DNA of 64,000 nucleotides from the NCBI GenBank assembly GCA_015065765.1, contig SVPP01000003.1, forward strand, positions 1 through 64,000. Reading direction: 5' to 3'. This document shows, piece by piece, positions 7,721 to 16,723 of this stretch. The stretch is from Oscillospiraceae bacterium. GTDB taxonomy: Bacteria; Bacillota; Clostridia; Oscillospirales; Acutalibacteraceae. Position numbers and translations under genes: made by a program. Every line of letters begins with the position of its first letter. Position 1 is the stretch's first letter. The notes below the pieces were generated by a model that was not told where the DNA came from, did not search any database, and worked only from the letters and a program-made list of their open reading frames with translations.

Positions 7721-10339
7721 TTATTTGTCAAGCAATCCATGATACCTTCCAATCCAATATGGCAAGGTGTAGGTTGTGGAGCCTTCCATAAACGTGTTGT
7801 GGTAGTAATGAGAAAGAATATAGGGATTCTCATTGTATTTGTGAAGAGCTCTTTCGTCAGGTGCGGCAACAGCCCATTCAATATTTCTCCCTGAAAGAAC
7901 AAACTTTACATAGTCAATAATTTCGGGGTTTTCAGGCATTTCTGCAGGAGTATTGCCTTTGAGAGAATAAGACGGGGCATCGTGCACGCTGAGACCTAAC
8001 GGAGATAGATCAAGCTGTGCGATATCATCACGCTTTGCGTTCGAAGACAGATATCTGATAGTTGAAACAGGATGGCGGCTTAATGACCACGCAGCTGTTT
8101 CGAGAATATTATTGCCATAGGCGTCTTTGATGTTTTTGTCGGGATATGCAAGCTGATAGATATAATACCATAGCGGGTTTTCTGTTGACTTTGCTATTGT
8201 CCACCAGGCATCAAGACCATCTTTGTAATATGAGAGAAGTTCTTTATCTTCCTCTGTCTGGAAAAGTGTATAGAAGCCGAGCATTGCCATTTCAAGGTCT
8301 GAATCGTTGGTTACAATTTTGAGAATAAGGTTATAGAGACTTGTTCCTGAAAGAAGCTTCAGAGGCCCTGAAAGAAGGGGAGAAACTGCTTCTCCTACAA
8401 CACTTGAAATTGTAGCGTGCATTCTGTCTGATTCCTGCGAAACTACTTTGGCATATTCGTAAGCCGGATCGAGGGCAGCCATGCGGTATTCGTTTTCCCA
8501 TTTTTCATATCCGGTCATGTAAGCGGCTGTCTTGAAAATGCTGAGAATTACCATTGCATGAAGGGGAGACATGGGGATTGATGAGCTTACATTAAATGAT
8601 GTTCTGCTGAAGTTTGACCATGTAGTAGGCTGACCGGAGCCATCAACGAGCATATAACCATTGTCAACAAGATGTTGAGCCAGATTATCAATTGCAGTAA
8701 CCATCAGCTCTTTAAGCTCTTCGTCTTCATCACCTAAAATGTCGTACATAAGTTTAAGTATAAAAGCGTGTCCTACAAGTTCATCTGCACTCGTGTCGCC
8801 TTTATAAATTACGTCGCTCTTAAGAGCGTTTTCACCGACAAGGTTATTCCAGAGTCTTTCGGGAATTTCACCTGATGCGTCAACTGTTACGCCCCGCAGA
8901 TTTTCGTTGTTAAGATAGTATCCGCTTGATTGCGACGATTTTGTTGAAACGCCTGTAGCTGTGTTATCTTCGTTTACCTGCCAATAAATGTTGTCATAGA
9001 GAGCATAGTTTTCCTGACTTTCAATCCAATATGTTCTTGCAACAAAGCCCTCAAGAAGCCTTGTGCGTTTTGCAAAGCTCATATCGGCATTTGCTTCATC
9101 TCTCGTGCTTGCCCAGGATGACGGGTCTGCGACAACGTTGAAACCTTTGTTCATAATTCCGTCCATGTTGCCTGTTACAAGAAGCTTGGAGTAGGTTTTC
9201 TCGAAAAGCTCTGCAGGACTTTCGGAAGGGGAAAGATATGAATAGTTTCCGCCATCGATAAGTGCTTCTGCAGAAAGCCATCTGTCAACGGCTTCTCCCG
9301 GGATTTTGCCGTTTTCCTGATATCGCACATAGGCCTCAGTAGTGCCTGTACGCATTGATATGTAGTGGAGCATAAGAATTGCTTCTGCTGATTTTACTGC
9401 TGTTTCGCGGGCTGCAGCAATTTCTTCTGCTGATGATGACGGATCATCTTTGAGAGTTGCATATCTCATAAGCTCGCCTGCGCCATACATGGCTGTCCAG
9501 AGTCCATCGTTGTCAGAGGCATCTTTCAAAAATGAGCCGTCGCCCAATATGTATGAATTTGAAACAAGACCATGTCTGGCTACTTTTTCCTGAGTTTCAT
9601 TACTCATCAGAACAGCTTTTTCGTCACCTGACATTGACACCATCTCAATATGGGTATAGCCGTTTGCCATAACTGTCCAGATGCCGTTATCACCATCAGA
9701 GAAAATAGCAAGAACTTTTCCGTCTGTTGTATCGGCAGAATAGAAATATCTGTCGCCCATAAATCTCTGTTCACTGTCACGCTCTGTCGGAGCGTTTTCA
9801 TCAGTTCTCAGGACGCCGTAATCTGTAATTGTCCATTCAGCACCATCTTTTGTTGTGACATTATGATACTTTGAATAGTCACTTGTAACTCGTACAGTGT
9901 AAGGAACTTCCTCGCTGCCGAGGGGATATCTTGTAACAATTTTCTGGAGATTATCTACTTGTCCGACAATTTGTTTTTCATAATCGATTTTAATATTTGA
10001 AGTGCTGATTTTTGTAGGAGAAGAGGTGACGCTGAGACTGACAGTGTCTTTCAGTTCACCTGCCGTTGCAGTGACAGTAGCTTGTCCTTCTTTCAAAGCG
10101 GTAACTCTGCCCCATTTATCAACAGATGCAACATCTGAAGGGGAGACAGACCATTTTACTACTCTGTCAGAAACTTTGTTTCCGAAAACACATTCAAGTG
10201 TACGTGAGTTGCCGGGTTGCATTTCCCATTTTTCAGGGACGACAATACGGATGCTTTCACCATTTTCAAACAGTGAACCTATACCTGAAGAAATGAACAT
10301 AACCAATGCCATAAAGAGAGAAAGAATGCTTTTAAACAT
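7721..10339 (-). CDS. Large secreted Big2-domain protein, possible alpha/alpha-barrel enzyme
   Basis: An 872-residue protein. Residues 1-25 are a signal peptide or anchor. Residues about 30-110 form one bacterial Ig-like (Big2) domain: EKWEMQPGNSRTLECVF, WSVSPSDVASVDKWGRVTAL, GQATVTAT. Residues about 115-260 are beta-rich (DGDNGIWTVMANGYTHIEMV). From about 280 on the protein is helical, beginning DNDGLWTAMYGAGELMRYA and ARETAVKSAEAILMLHYISM, like the alpha/alpha six-hairpin barrels of glycosidases and polysaccharide lyases. I recognise no catalytic motif and do not assign a reaction. An AAGGTG motif precedes the ATG. It sits between the heparinase-like gene (upstream, separated by a strong terminator) and the phosphoesterase gene (25 bases downstream). 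Glycan binding or cleavage outside the cell is inference. Confidence 0.7.
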   Translation of the reverse strand: MFKSILSLFMALVMFISSGIGSLFENGESIRIVVPEKWEMQPGNSRTLECVFGNKVSDRVVKWSVSPSDVASVDKWGRVTALKEGQATVTATAGELKDTVSLSVTSSPTKISTSNIKIDYEKQIVGQVDNLQKIVTRYPLGSEEVPYTVRVTSDYSKYHNVTTKDGAEWTITDYGVLRTDENAPTERDSEQRFMGDRYFYSADTTDGKVLAIFSDGDNGIWTVMANGYTHIEMVSMSGDEKAVLMSNETQEKVARHGLVSNSYILGDGSFLKDASDNDGLWTAMYGAGELMRYATLKDDPSSSAEEIAAARETAVKSAEAILMLHYISMRTGTTEAYVRYQENGKIPGEAVDRWLSAEALIDGGNYSYLSPSESPAELFEKTYSKLLVTGNMDGIMNKGFNVVADPSSWASTRDEANADMSFAKRTRLLEGFVARTYWIESQENYALYDNIYWQVNEDNTATGVSTKSSQSSGYYLNNENLRGVTVDASGEIPERLWNNLVGENALKSDVIYKGDTSADELVGHAFILKLMYDILGDEDEELKELMVTAIDNLAQHLVDNGYMLVDGSGQPTTWSNFSRTSFNVSSSIPMSPLHAMVILSIFKTAAYMTGYEKWENEYRMAALDPAYEYAKVVSQESDRMHATISSVVGEAVSPLLSGPLKLLSGTSLYNLILKIVTNDSDLEMAMLGFYTLFQTEEDKELLSYYKDGLDAWWTIAKSTENPLWYYIYQLAYPDKNIKDAYGNNILETAAWSLSRHPVSTIRYLSSNAKRDDIAQLDLSPLGLSVHDAPSYSLKGNTPAEMPENPEIIDYVKFVLSGRNIEWAVAAPDERALHKYNENPYILSHYYHNTFMEGSTTYTLPYWIGRYHGLLDK

Positions 10340-10410
10340 AAGGCATCACCTTCTGATGTGAAAATTAAATACACAAAATATAATACCATATATTTAAAAT
10401 GATGTCAATA

Positions 10411-10446
10411 AAAAAGCCCCCACAAATCGCTATGATCTGTGGGGGT
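10411..10446 (-). terminator. Terminator after the heparinase-like gene
   Basis: A GC-rich stem (CCCCCACA with TGTGGGGG, flanked by further pairing) is followed on the minus strand by a run of U encoded by AAAAAA at 10410-10415. It ends the transcript of the gene at 10461-12422 and separates it from the Big2-protein gene. Confidence 0.88.
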
Positions 10447-10460
10447 AAAGGATTCAAATA

Positions 10461-12422
10461 TCAGTCAATCCAAGGCTCGAGAATAACGTTGATTTCAGCG
10501 TTTTTAATGTCTTCAAGATGGACTGTGAGTTTCTGAATACCTGTGTTGTCTTTGTCATATTCTGAAACAGTGCCGTCAAGTCTTACTGCATCCATAACAG
10601 AGAAAGTTCCGTCGCAGTCATCAAGTGTTGCACGCAGTGTTTTTCCGTTAAGTGAGAGCTTAGCTGTTTTGCCTTCATCGAGAATTTCGATTGCAGCTTT
10701 TGTATGCATAAACCAGTAAATTTCTGATTCATTGGGGCATGAGATTGTGTCAGTGATTCTCAGTTTTGAGTGGTTGTCAAACATTTCAAACTCTCTGACA
10801 ACGCTCTTTACGCCATTCAGACAATAAGCTTCGGTCATGTCGATGATAGCTTTACCGCCATGGCTTGTTTCCTGGAATGAAGAAATTTCAACCTTTGCGA
10901 AAGCATACTGATCGTCAGGCGTTTTGTCAGGGTTAATTACGAGTGTGTTCTGTCCCTCAGCACGTTTGCGGTAAACCTGCCATCTGCCGAAACCTACAAG
11001 ACCTGCGAAATACTGAGGTGCACCGTAGTCACCGGGGCCCAGTTCCTCTGCCCATCTTTCACCCATGGCATCAAAAACAAAAGTACCGATATCAAGGTCA
11101 CCGTGGTTTGTATAGTTATATCCTGATTTGATTGCAGCAAATGTTGCATCGGGATCAAGATATGCACTTCTCATAATAGCCATGTCTTCAAAACCGCTTG
11201 ATTTGCTGAAGAGAGCGAGAGGTTCACCACTGAAATCTGCATCTTCGCCTGAGAAAGCTGTATCGTACCAGATTGCAGAGAGAGTTGCTTCTCTGTCTTC
11301 ATTGTTGCGGGGGTTAGCAGTTTTCTGGAATTCGGCCAGAAGAGGTGAGTCGTATTCATCAGCAAACCACTGGAGTGAAGGACCATGAAGGGGTTCTGAT
11401 TTGTTGTCGCCATAGTTGAAAACACCCTGAGCACCTGTAACATAAATGGGATAGTAGCCTACCTTGTCAACACCATCGATATCGGAAAGACCGAAATCGG
11501 TGCCGAAGTAATTTCTTGAAGTCGAAAGGAAATACACAAGATAAGTTGTGCAGTATTCCCAATAGCCTGTACCTTCAACATAAACACCGTCCGGTGTAAA
11601 AAGTGCAAAAGTCATAGGCATGAATTTTGTTGCCATAGAAAGAATTTCAGCAGCTTCTTCCTCGTAATATTCTGAGAAAGTCATGCATGCGATACCGATA
11701 CCGCTGTAGCACACAGTGTTCCAGTTTGTGTTTGACCAGATCCACCAGTTCTGTGAAAGAATGTTGCCTTCAGTTGCGGGGATGATAGCTTTTTCATAAA
11801 CGTTGGTTCTGATAAGTTCTTTCTGTGCATCAGTAAGATAATCATAAAGCCAGTCATAACCGATGCTCATTGCAAGTGCCATTTCTGCAACATCAAGGAA
11901 ATGGTCAGGGTTCCAGTCTCCGTAGCCACATGCAGCTTCAAGCTCAGCGAAAGCCTTTGCAGCATATTTTTCTTCGCCTGTTACCTGCCATGCAGCAGAA
12001 AGCGTAATAACACGGCTGAGAATCTGACGGGAAACCTCAAGGATTCCGTCATCATCATCGTAAATATATTCAACGAGAGGACCGGCAGCAAGCTGATTTG
12101 CTCGTTCCATTGAATAACCGAAAATTTCTTTTATGTATTCGTCTCCGTCCTCCGCAAGGTATTCAGTGCGTACCTTGTCAAAATCCTCTTTGTCTGCAAG
12201 GATAAATGGATGTTTCACATTTTCCTGAGCTTTGTCGATATTTGATGCCATTTCTTTTTCTGAAACACCTTCAACAGTGTTTGAAAAATCAAGGTAAGAC
12301 AAACCCATTTTTGCAGTGTCGGGCAAAATTTTGAGATAGGATGCAGCAGATGAAAAATCTCCCTGAAAAAGGAACATTATCATTGCAAGTCCCAAAGATA
12401 AAATTCGTACAATCATATCCAT
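10461..12422 (-). CDS. Secreted heparinase II/III-like polysaccharide lyase family protein
   Basis: A 653-residue protein with a hydrophobic N-terminal signal (residues about 4-27). Residues about 75-370 form an alpha/alpha toroid typical of heparinase II/III and alginate-lyase-like enzymes: EVSRQILSRVITLSAAWQVT, AEMALAMSIGYDWLYDYLTD, and WWIWSNTNWNTVCYSGIGIA, where Asn/Trp substrate-cleft residues usually lie. Residues about 400-653 are the beta-sheet domain with the hallmark NHGDLDIGTFVFDAMGERWA, whose His and Asp match the metal-binding and catalytic region of the Hepar_II_III fold. Such enzymes cleave uronic-acid polysaccharides by beta-elimination; the specific polysaccharide cannot be told. 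AAGGAGG lies 7 bases before the ATG. It is flanked on both sides by terminators, so it is probably transcribed alone. Confidence 0.82.
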   Translation of the reverse strand: MDMIVRILSLGLAMIMFLFQGDFSSAASYLKILPDTAKMGLSYLDFSNTVEGVSEKEMASNIDKAQENVKHPFILADKEDFDKVRTEYLAEDGDEYIKEIFGYSMERANQLAAGPLVEYIYDDDDGILEVSRQILSRVITLSAAWQVTGEEKYAAKAFAELEAACGYGDWNPDHFLDVAEMALAMSIGYDWLYDYLTDAQKELIRTNVYEKAIIPATEGNILSQNWWIWSNTNWNTVCYSGIGIACMTFSEYYEEEAAEILSMATKFMPMTFALFTPDGVYVEGTGYWEYCTTYLVYFLSTSRNYFGTDFGLSDIDGVDKVGYYPIYVTGAQGVFNYGDNKSEPLHGPSLQWFADEYDSPLLAEFQKTANPRNNEDREATLSAIWYDTAFSGEDADFSGEPLALFSKSSGFEDMAIMRSAYLDPDATFAAIKSGYNYTNHGDLDIGTFVFDAMGERWAEELGPGDYGAPQYFAGLVGFGRWQVYRKRAEGQNTLVINPDKTPDDQYAFAKVEISSFQETSHGGKAIIDMTEAYCLNGVKSVVREFEMFDNHSKLRITDTISCPNESEIYWFMHTKAAIEILDEGKTAKLSLNGKTLRATLDDCDGTFSVMDAVRLDGTVSEYDKDNTGIQKLTVHLEDIKNAEINVILEPWID

Positions 12423-12477
12423 ATTTGTAACCTCCTTTATATGAAAACCATTATACCATTATCAGGAATTACTGTCA

Positions 12478-12520
12478 ATAAAAAAGCAGACACATGAAAG
12501 AAAAAACAACATGTGTCTGC
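12478..12520 (-). terminator. Terminator after htrA-like gene
   Basis: GCAGACACATG and CATGTGTCTGC form a perfect 11-bp stem with an A-rich 13-base loop. On the minus strand it is followed by six U (AAAAAA at 12480-12485). It ends the response regulator-kinase-HtrA transcript. Confidence 0.88.
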
Positions 12521-12531
12521 AAAATGTTTAA

Positions 12532-14076
12532 TTAATAGCCGTAGCCTCCGCCGTACTGATTGAAGTAATCAAAGGGGTTGATATAGGTTGTGGTTTCGTC
12601 TTCTTCAGAAGTTGAACCCTTGTCTTCAATAAGCTTTGCAGTGATTTCAAATTCTTTAAGAGAGTAATCGGTGCTCACTCTGCAGATTTTAAGCTTCAGC
12701 TCATCGCCCACAGAGGACTTATCAATAATGTCGAGAAGAACATCGGGGGTGTCAAGCTCTTTGCCGTTAACAGCAGTAATCATGTCACCAACCTGAATGT
12801 CGCTTGTTTTCAGATCACTGTCAGCAGAAATGCTTCTGATGATAAGTGAGCCTGCAGGTAAGCCCTTGATCTGTACGATCATAGCATATGTGTTATGTGA
12901 TGATGCAAGGCTGTATGTGATGCCAAGCTTCGGTCTGTCAGGTACATAGCCTTTTGCAATAAGGCTGTTTGCAACCTCAAGAGCAGTTGAAATAGGAACT
13001 GAGAAACTCATACCCTCATATTCTGTGCTTGCAATTTTTGAAGAGTTGATGCCGATTACCTGACCGTATTCGTTGAGAAGAGCACCGCCTGAGTTACCGG
13101 GGTTGATTGCTGCATTGTGCTGGATACAGTCCATGGTGTAGCCGATTTCATTGTTGATTGAACGGCTGATAGCGGAAACAATACCGTTTGTAACAGAGCC
13201 GAAGAATTCAGAGCCGCCGGGATTACCTACCGCATAAACAGGAGAACCGACTTTAAGCTTTGAAAAGTCTCCGAAGGATGCACAGGTGAGCTTGGTTGTT
13301 TTGACCTTGAGAACGCCTACGTCTGTCTGCTGGTCATAGCCTACGATGTCTGCATCATAGGTCGTACCGTCTTCAAGAAGAATTTTTACGCTTACACCCT
13401 TGTCACTGATAACGTGCGCACATGTGAGAATGTAGGTCGATTTTCCGTCTTCCGAACGCTTTGCAACGATGCCTGTGCCTTCGCCGGCTTCTGTTTCGGT
13501 ACTCTGATAGCCGCTGCTGGTATAAACAAGAACGCCTACATTTGATGCTCTGCCGATTTCTGCAATTTGCTCAGTTGTAAGCTTGTCACCTGTAACCTTG
13601 GGAGAATCAGGTGTTTCATCGTTGGTGATTACGGTACCGTCACCAGTGACTGATTCTGCGGTGCCACCGTTATTATCGTTATTTTTGCCCACAGCTGTAC
13701 CGATACCGAACGCAATAGATAATGCAAGAATTATGGCTACAACCGAAAGAACAACCTTAAGTCCTTTCTTTTTCTTCTTTTTCTTATCGTTATCAGGCGT
13801 GCCGGTATAATAGCCGCCGTTGTATGCGCCGTTATAGTTACCATAGCTTCCGTTGTATCCGTTATATCCGTTGTTGGGAGATGAATACGATGAATACTGA
13901 GAAGAAGAGTAGCTGCTGCGGTTTTCTGAAGATGTTTTGTCTTCAGGTGCAGGTTCTACAGTAACCTCAGGTTCTGCCGTCACTTCAGGCTCAGACATAG
14001 TTTCTTTTTCAGTGTTTTCAATATCGGCCTGTTCCTCGTTGTCCTGAGGGAAAATGTCTTTGTTGTTTTCGTCCAT
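12532..14076 (-). CDS. Membrane-anchored HtrA/DegP-type serine protease with PDZ domain
   Basis: A 514-residue S1C-family protease. Residues 1-97 are an acidic then Ser/Tyr/Asn/Gly-rich cytoplasmic tail with NGYNG-like repeats. KKKKKKK (98-104) precedes a single membrane span (107-130). The trypsin-like domain spans about 170-375 with the full catalytic triad: His221 (LTCAHVIS), Asp252 (QQTDVGVL) and Ser329 (NPGNSGGAL). A PDZ domain follows at about 395-490. The protease should face outside the membrane and degrade or refold damaged exported proteins. The start is ATG 14076, with AAAGGA about 9 bases upstream; the in-frame upstream TTG at 14094 overlaps that site. It lies 116 bases downstream of the histidine kinase gene on the same strand, as in CssRS/HtrA and CiaRH/HtrA loci. 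Confidence 0.92.
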   Translation of the reverse strand: MDENNKDIFPQDNEEQADIENTEKETMSEPEVTAEPEVTVEPAPEDKTSSENRSSYSSSQYSSYSSPNNGYNGYNGSYGNYNGAYNGGYYTGTPDNDKKKKKKKGLKVVLSVVAIILALSIAFGIGTAVGKNNDNNGGTAESVTGDGTVITNDETPDSPKVTGDKLTTEQIAEIGRASNVGVLVYTSSGYQSTETEAGEGTGIVAKRSEDGKSTYILTCAHVISDKGVSVKILLEDGTTYDADIVGYDQQTDVGVLKVKTTKLTCASFGDFSKLKVGSPVYAVGNPGGSEFFGSVTNGIVSAISRSINNEIGYTMDCIQHNAAINPGNSGGALLNEYGQVIGINSSKIASTEYEGMSFSVPISTALEVANSLIAKGYVPDRPKLGITYSLASSHNTYAMIVQIKGLPAGSLIIRSISADSDLKTSDIQVGDMITAVNGKELDTPDVLLDIIDKSSVGDELKLKICRVSTDYSLKEFEITAKLIEDKGSTSEEDETTTYINPFDYFNQYGGGYGY

Positions 14077-14192
14077 TAAGTTTCGTCCTTTCAATAGGGG
14101 AAATTACTTTGTAATTATATATTGCCGTTTTTACACAGGCATAAAAATAATATAAACAATTTTTAAACAAAAAAGTTGAATGTGTTGTGATT

Positions 14193-15680
14193 TTAAACAT
14201 TCGGAAGAGTAAATCTGAAGCGGGTATATTTGCCAAGCTCACTTGACGCGCTTACTGTACCGCCATGCATCTCAACAATTGATTTTACAATGTAGAGACC
14301 GAGACCTGTGCTCTTTGTGTCAAGACCGCGTGATTTATCTACCTTATAGAAGCGTTCAAAAATTCTTCCGATTTCATCAGCAGGTATGCCCGCACCGCTG
14401 TTTGTGATTGTGATAGTGGTATGGTTTGAATTCTGTTCTGCCCTGACATCAATGTAACCTGAATCGGGAGTGAATTTCACAGCATTGTCAATGAGATTAT
14501 AAATTACCTGATTTATAAGACCTTCGTCTGCGTTAAGATGAAGACTGTCCATTGTATCAAGACCTGTGATGTCAATTGATTTGTTGTTTATAAGCTGTTC
14601 AAAGGACAGTAAGGTATTGAAAATCAGAGCGGAAATATCAACCTTTTTAAGATTGAGCGAGAGCTCTCCTGCTTCAATTTTTGAAAGATTGAGCATTGAA
14701 CTTACAAGACGTGCTAAGCGCTTTACTTCGTTTGATACAATTTTAAGGTATTTTTCTGCCTCATCAGCCGGGATTGTGCCGTCAAGAATTCCGTCGATGA
14801 AACCTCCGATTGTAGTCATGGGGGTTTTCAGCTCATGAGACACATTGGCAACAAAGCTCCGTCTTGAATATTCAAGAGCTGAAAGCGACTGAGCCATGGA
14901 GTTCATGGCATTACCAAGCTCTGCAAGCTCGTTGTTACCTTTGATTTCAATTCTCTTGCTGAAATCACCTGTTGCATACTCCTTTGTAATCTGCGACATT
15001 TTACGAAGAGGTTTCGTGATAGAATATGTTACAACATAGACAGAAATGAATGCAGCGGCGAAAGCAAACAATGTGGAAACAAGGAATAACTTGAAAATTG
15101 ATGTAACATAAGGATACATGGAGTCAAGACCTGATTGAGCACCTATGATTACACCGATAACATTTCCGTCCACAAAGATAGGTTCGCCTGCAACAAGAGC
15201 GAAATCCTGTTCCAGTTCAGGAATTTCACCTGCAATCTGATAGTTGCCTTTTGCAGCTCTCTCTATCATATTTTTCGGAAACTTTGTTCCTGCGTGTTTT
15301 TCGCAGAATGCCTTTGATTCAGTGGGGTTTATTGTGTTGATAATATCCTTGCAGAGAATCACGTTTCCGTCAAGGTCGCAGATAAACAGCTCAGAATCTA
15401 TTGAGTTTGAAACAAGAGAAAGAGAATATGCAAGCATGATTGTAGGGTCGTTTATATATTCACTTTCATCATCAAGTTCAAAATATTCTGATGCAGTAAT
15501 CGAAAGCTTCTTGACATTTTCTGTCAGAAGCTCTACGTTTGTGTCCTTCCAGAAATTTGCAATAAACACAAGAAGTGACAAGCCCAGAACAAAAAGCACA
15601 ATAAGAACTGATGCGAAAATACTCATAAAGTATTTTCTGAATGTGCTTGACCTTTTGAATGAAACCTTACCTAATTTCAT
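14193..15680 (-). CDS. Sensor histidine kinase with HAMP domain
   Basis: A 495-residue membrane kinase. TM1 is at about 19-43, an extracytoplasmic sensor region of about 150 residues follows (44-192, with a LFICDLDGNVILC double-Cys strand), and TM2 is at about 193-217. HAMP covers about 219-272. The dimerisation and phosphoacceptor helix carries His282 (VSHELKTPMTT). The ATPase domain has the N box (YNLIDNAVKFTPDSG), G1 (GAGIPADEIGRIFERFYK) and G2 (TGLGLYIVKSIV). It should autophosphorylate and pass phosphate to the response regulator encoded immediately upstream, whose stop overlaps this start by 4 bases. The sensor region has a dCache/PAS-like look (VAGEPIFVDGNVIGVII). The next gene downstream is htrA, so envelope stress is the likely stimulus (inference). 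Confidence 0.93.
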   Translation of the reverse strand: MKLGKVSFKRSSTFRKYFMSIFASVLIVLFVLGLSLLVFIANFWKDTNVELLTENVKKLSITASEYFELDDESEYINDPTIMLAYSLSLVSNSIDSELFICDLDGNVILCKDIINTINPTESKAFCEKHAGTKFPKNMIERAAKGNYQIAGEIPELEQDFALVAGEPIFVDGNVIGVIIGAQSGLDSMYPYVTSIFKLFLVSTLFAFAAAFISVYVVTYSITKPLRKMSQITKEYATGDFSKRIEIKGNNELAELGNAMNSMAQSLSALEYSRRSFVANVSHELKTPMTTIGGFIDGILDGTIPADEAEKYLKIVSNEVKRLARLVSSMLNLSKIEAGELSLNLKKVDISALIFNTLLSFEQLINNKSIDITGLDTMDSLHLNADEGLINQVIYNLIDNAVKFTPDSGYIDVRAEQNSNHTTITITNSGAGIPADEIGRIFERFYKVDKSRGLDTKSTGLGLYIVKSIVEMHGGTVSASSELGKYTRFRFTLPNV

Positions 15681-16363
15681 TTTGTTTCAAATTTGTAGCC
15701 TACGCCCCAGACAGTTTTGAGTTCCCATTTGTCGGAAACGCCTTCAAGCTTTTCTCTCAGACGCTTGACATGAACGTCAACTGTTCGTGAGTCGCCGTAG
15801 TAATCAAAGCCCCATACTTCGTCAAGAAGTTGGTCGCGTGTGAAAACTCTGTTGGGATTCGATGCAAGGTGGAAAATGAGCTCCATTTCTTTCGGAGGAG
15901 TATCTACTTGCTCACCGTTTACCTTCAACTCATAATTTGTAAGGTTGATTGAAAGTTTGTCGAAATTAACTTCTTTGACGGTTTCTGCAGTTGTTGAAGA
16001 AGTTCTTCTGAGAACAGCCTTGATTCTTGCAACAACTTCTTTTGCCTCAAAAGGTTTTACAATATAGTCATCAGCACCAAGCTCAAGACCGAGAACTTTA
16101 TCAAAAGTTTCACCTTTTGCTGTAATCATAATAATAGGTTTGTTTGAAGTTTTTCTGATTTCTCTGCATACCTGCCAGCCGTCAAGACCGGGGAGCATGA
16201 TGTCAAGAAGAGTGATGCTGGGCTGTTCACTCTGGAAAGCAGCTACAGCACTCTGACCATCATTGACGATGACTGTAGAGTAACCTTCCTTTTCAAGATA
16301 AAGTCTGAGAAGCTCACAGATATTGGTATCGTCATCTACAATAAGTATTTTTTCTGTTGCCAT
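15677..16363 (-). CDS. OmpR/PhoB-family response regulator
   Basis: A 228-residue two-domain regulator. Residues 1-118 form the receiver, with the acidic pocket Asp10-Asp12, phosphoacceptor Asp54 (TLLDIMLPG), Thr/Ala switch residues (MITAKGE) and conserved Lys at about 104 (YIVKPFE). Residues about 130-228 form the winged helix of the OmpR/PhoB class (PPKEMELIFHLASNPNRVFT, RDQLLDEVWGF, SRTVDVHVKRLREKL). AAAAGGAG precedes the ATG. The stop overlaps the kinase start, so the two are translated as a pair. Upstream on the minus strand is a TATAAT-like -10 (16408-16413 on the plus-strand numbering). Its targets probably include its own operon with htrA (inference). Confidence 0.94.
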   Translation of the reverse strand: MATEKILIVDDDTNICELLRLYLEKEGYSTVIVNDGQSAVAAFQSEQPSITLLDIMLPGLDGWQVCREIRKTSNKPIIMITAKGETFDKVLGLELGADDYIVKPFEAKEVVARIKAVLRRTSSTTAETVKEVNFDKLSINLTNYELKVNGEQVDTPPKEMELIFHLASNPNRVFTRDQLLDEVWGFDYYGDSRTVDVHVKRLREKLEGVSDKWELKTVWGVGYKFETK

Positions 16364-16649
16364 AAGAGAACACTCCTTTTAATGTTTTCAATTATGTTTA
16401 CAAGTATATTATACCTGATTTTTATAAAATAGTATGTACTTTTTTTAAACAATAAGAAAAGGTTTTGCGGTTTTGTTCATAATTTTGTGAACACTATATA
16501 ATTAGTATATATTTTTTTTGAACAAAAATCAAGTTTTTGACTTTCGAATGAAAAAATCAAGGTTTTATAAAATTTTAAAAATTGAGAAAATTAAAGAAAA
16601 ATGGAGAAAACAGGAGATAAATTAAAATATCCGGCTATTAAAACTCGAT

Positions 16650-16666
16650 TTTGACCTTTTTTGACC
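16650..16666 (-). promoter_or_regulatory. CtsR operator 1
   Basis: Read on the minus strand this is GGTCAAAAAAGGTCAAA, a full match to the CtsR consensus RGTCAAANANRGTCAAA (heptads separated by three bases). It lies just upstream of the proposed ctsR promoter, 107 bases before the ctsR ATG. Confidence 0.9.
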
Positions 16667-16667
16667 T

Positions 16668-16695
16668 TTGCTAAAACCCAGAAAAGGTCTATAAT
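16668..16695 (+). promoter_or_regulatory. Probable ctsR operon promoter
   Basis: TTGCTA (16668-16673) and a perfect TATAAT (16690-16695) are separated by 16 bases. The pair lies between the two CtsR boxes, so CtsR bound at either side would cover it. The -35 match is only 4 of 6; the -10 is convincing. Confidence 0.65.
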
Positions 16696-16706
16696 AATGA
16701 ATGTAA

Positions 16707-16723
16707 GGTCAAAGAAAGTCAAA
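16707..16723 (+). promoter_or_regulatory. CtsR operator 2
   Basis: GGTCAAAGAAAGTCAAA is a full match to the CtsR consensus RGTCAAANANRGTCAAA. It lies 11 bases after the TATAAT and so overlaps the expected transcription start. A further partial AGTCAAA heptad follows immediately, at 16723-16729. Confidence 0.93.
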
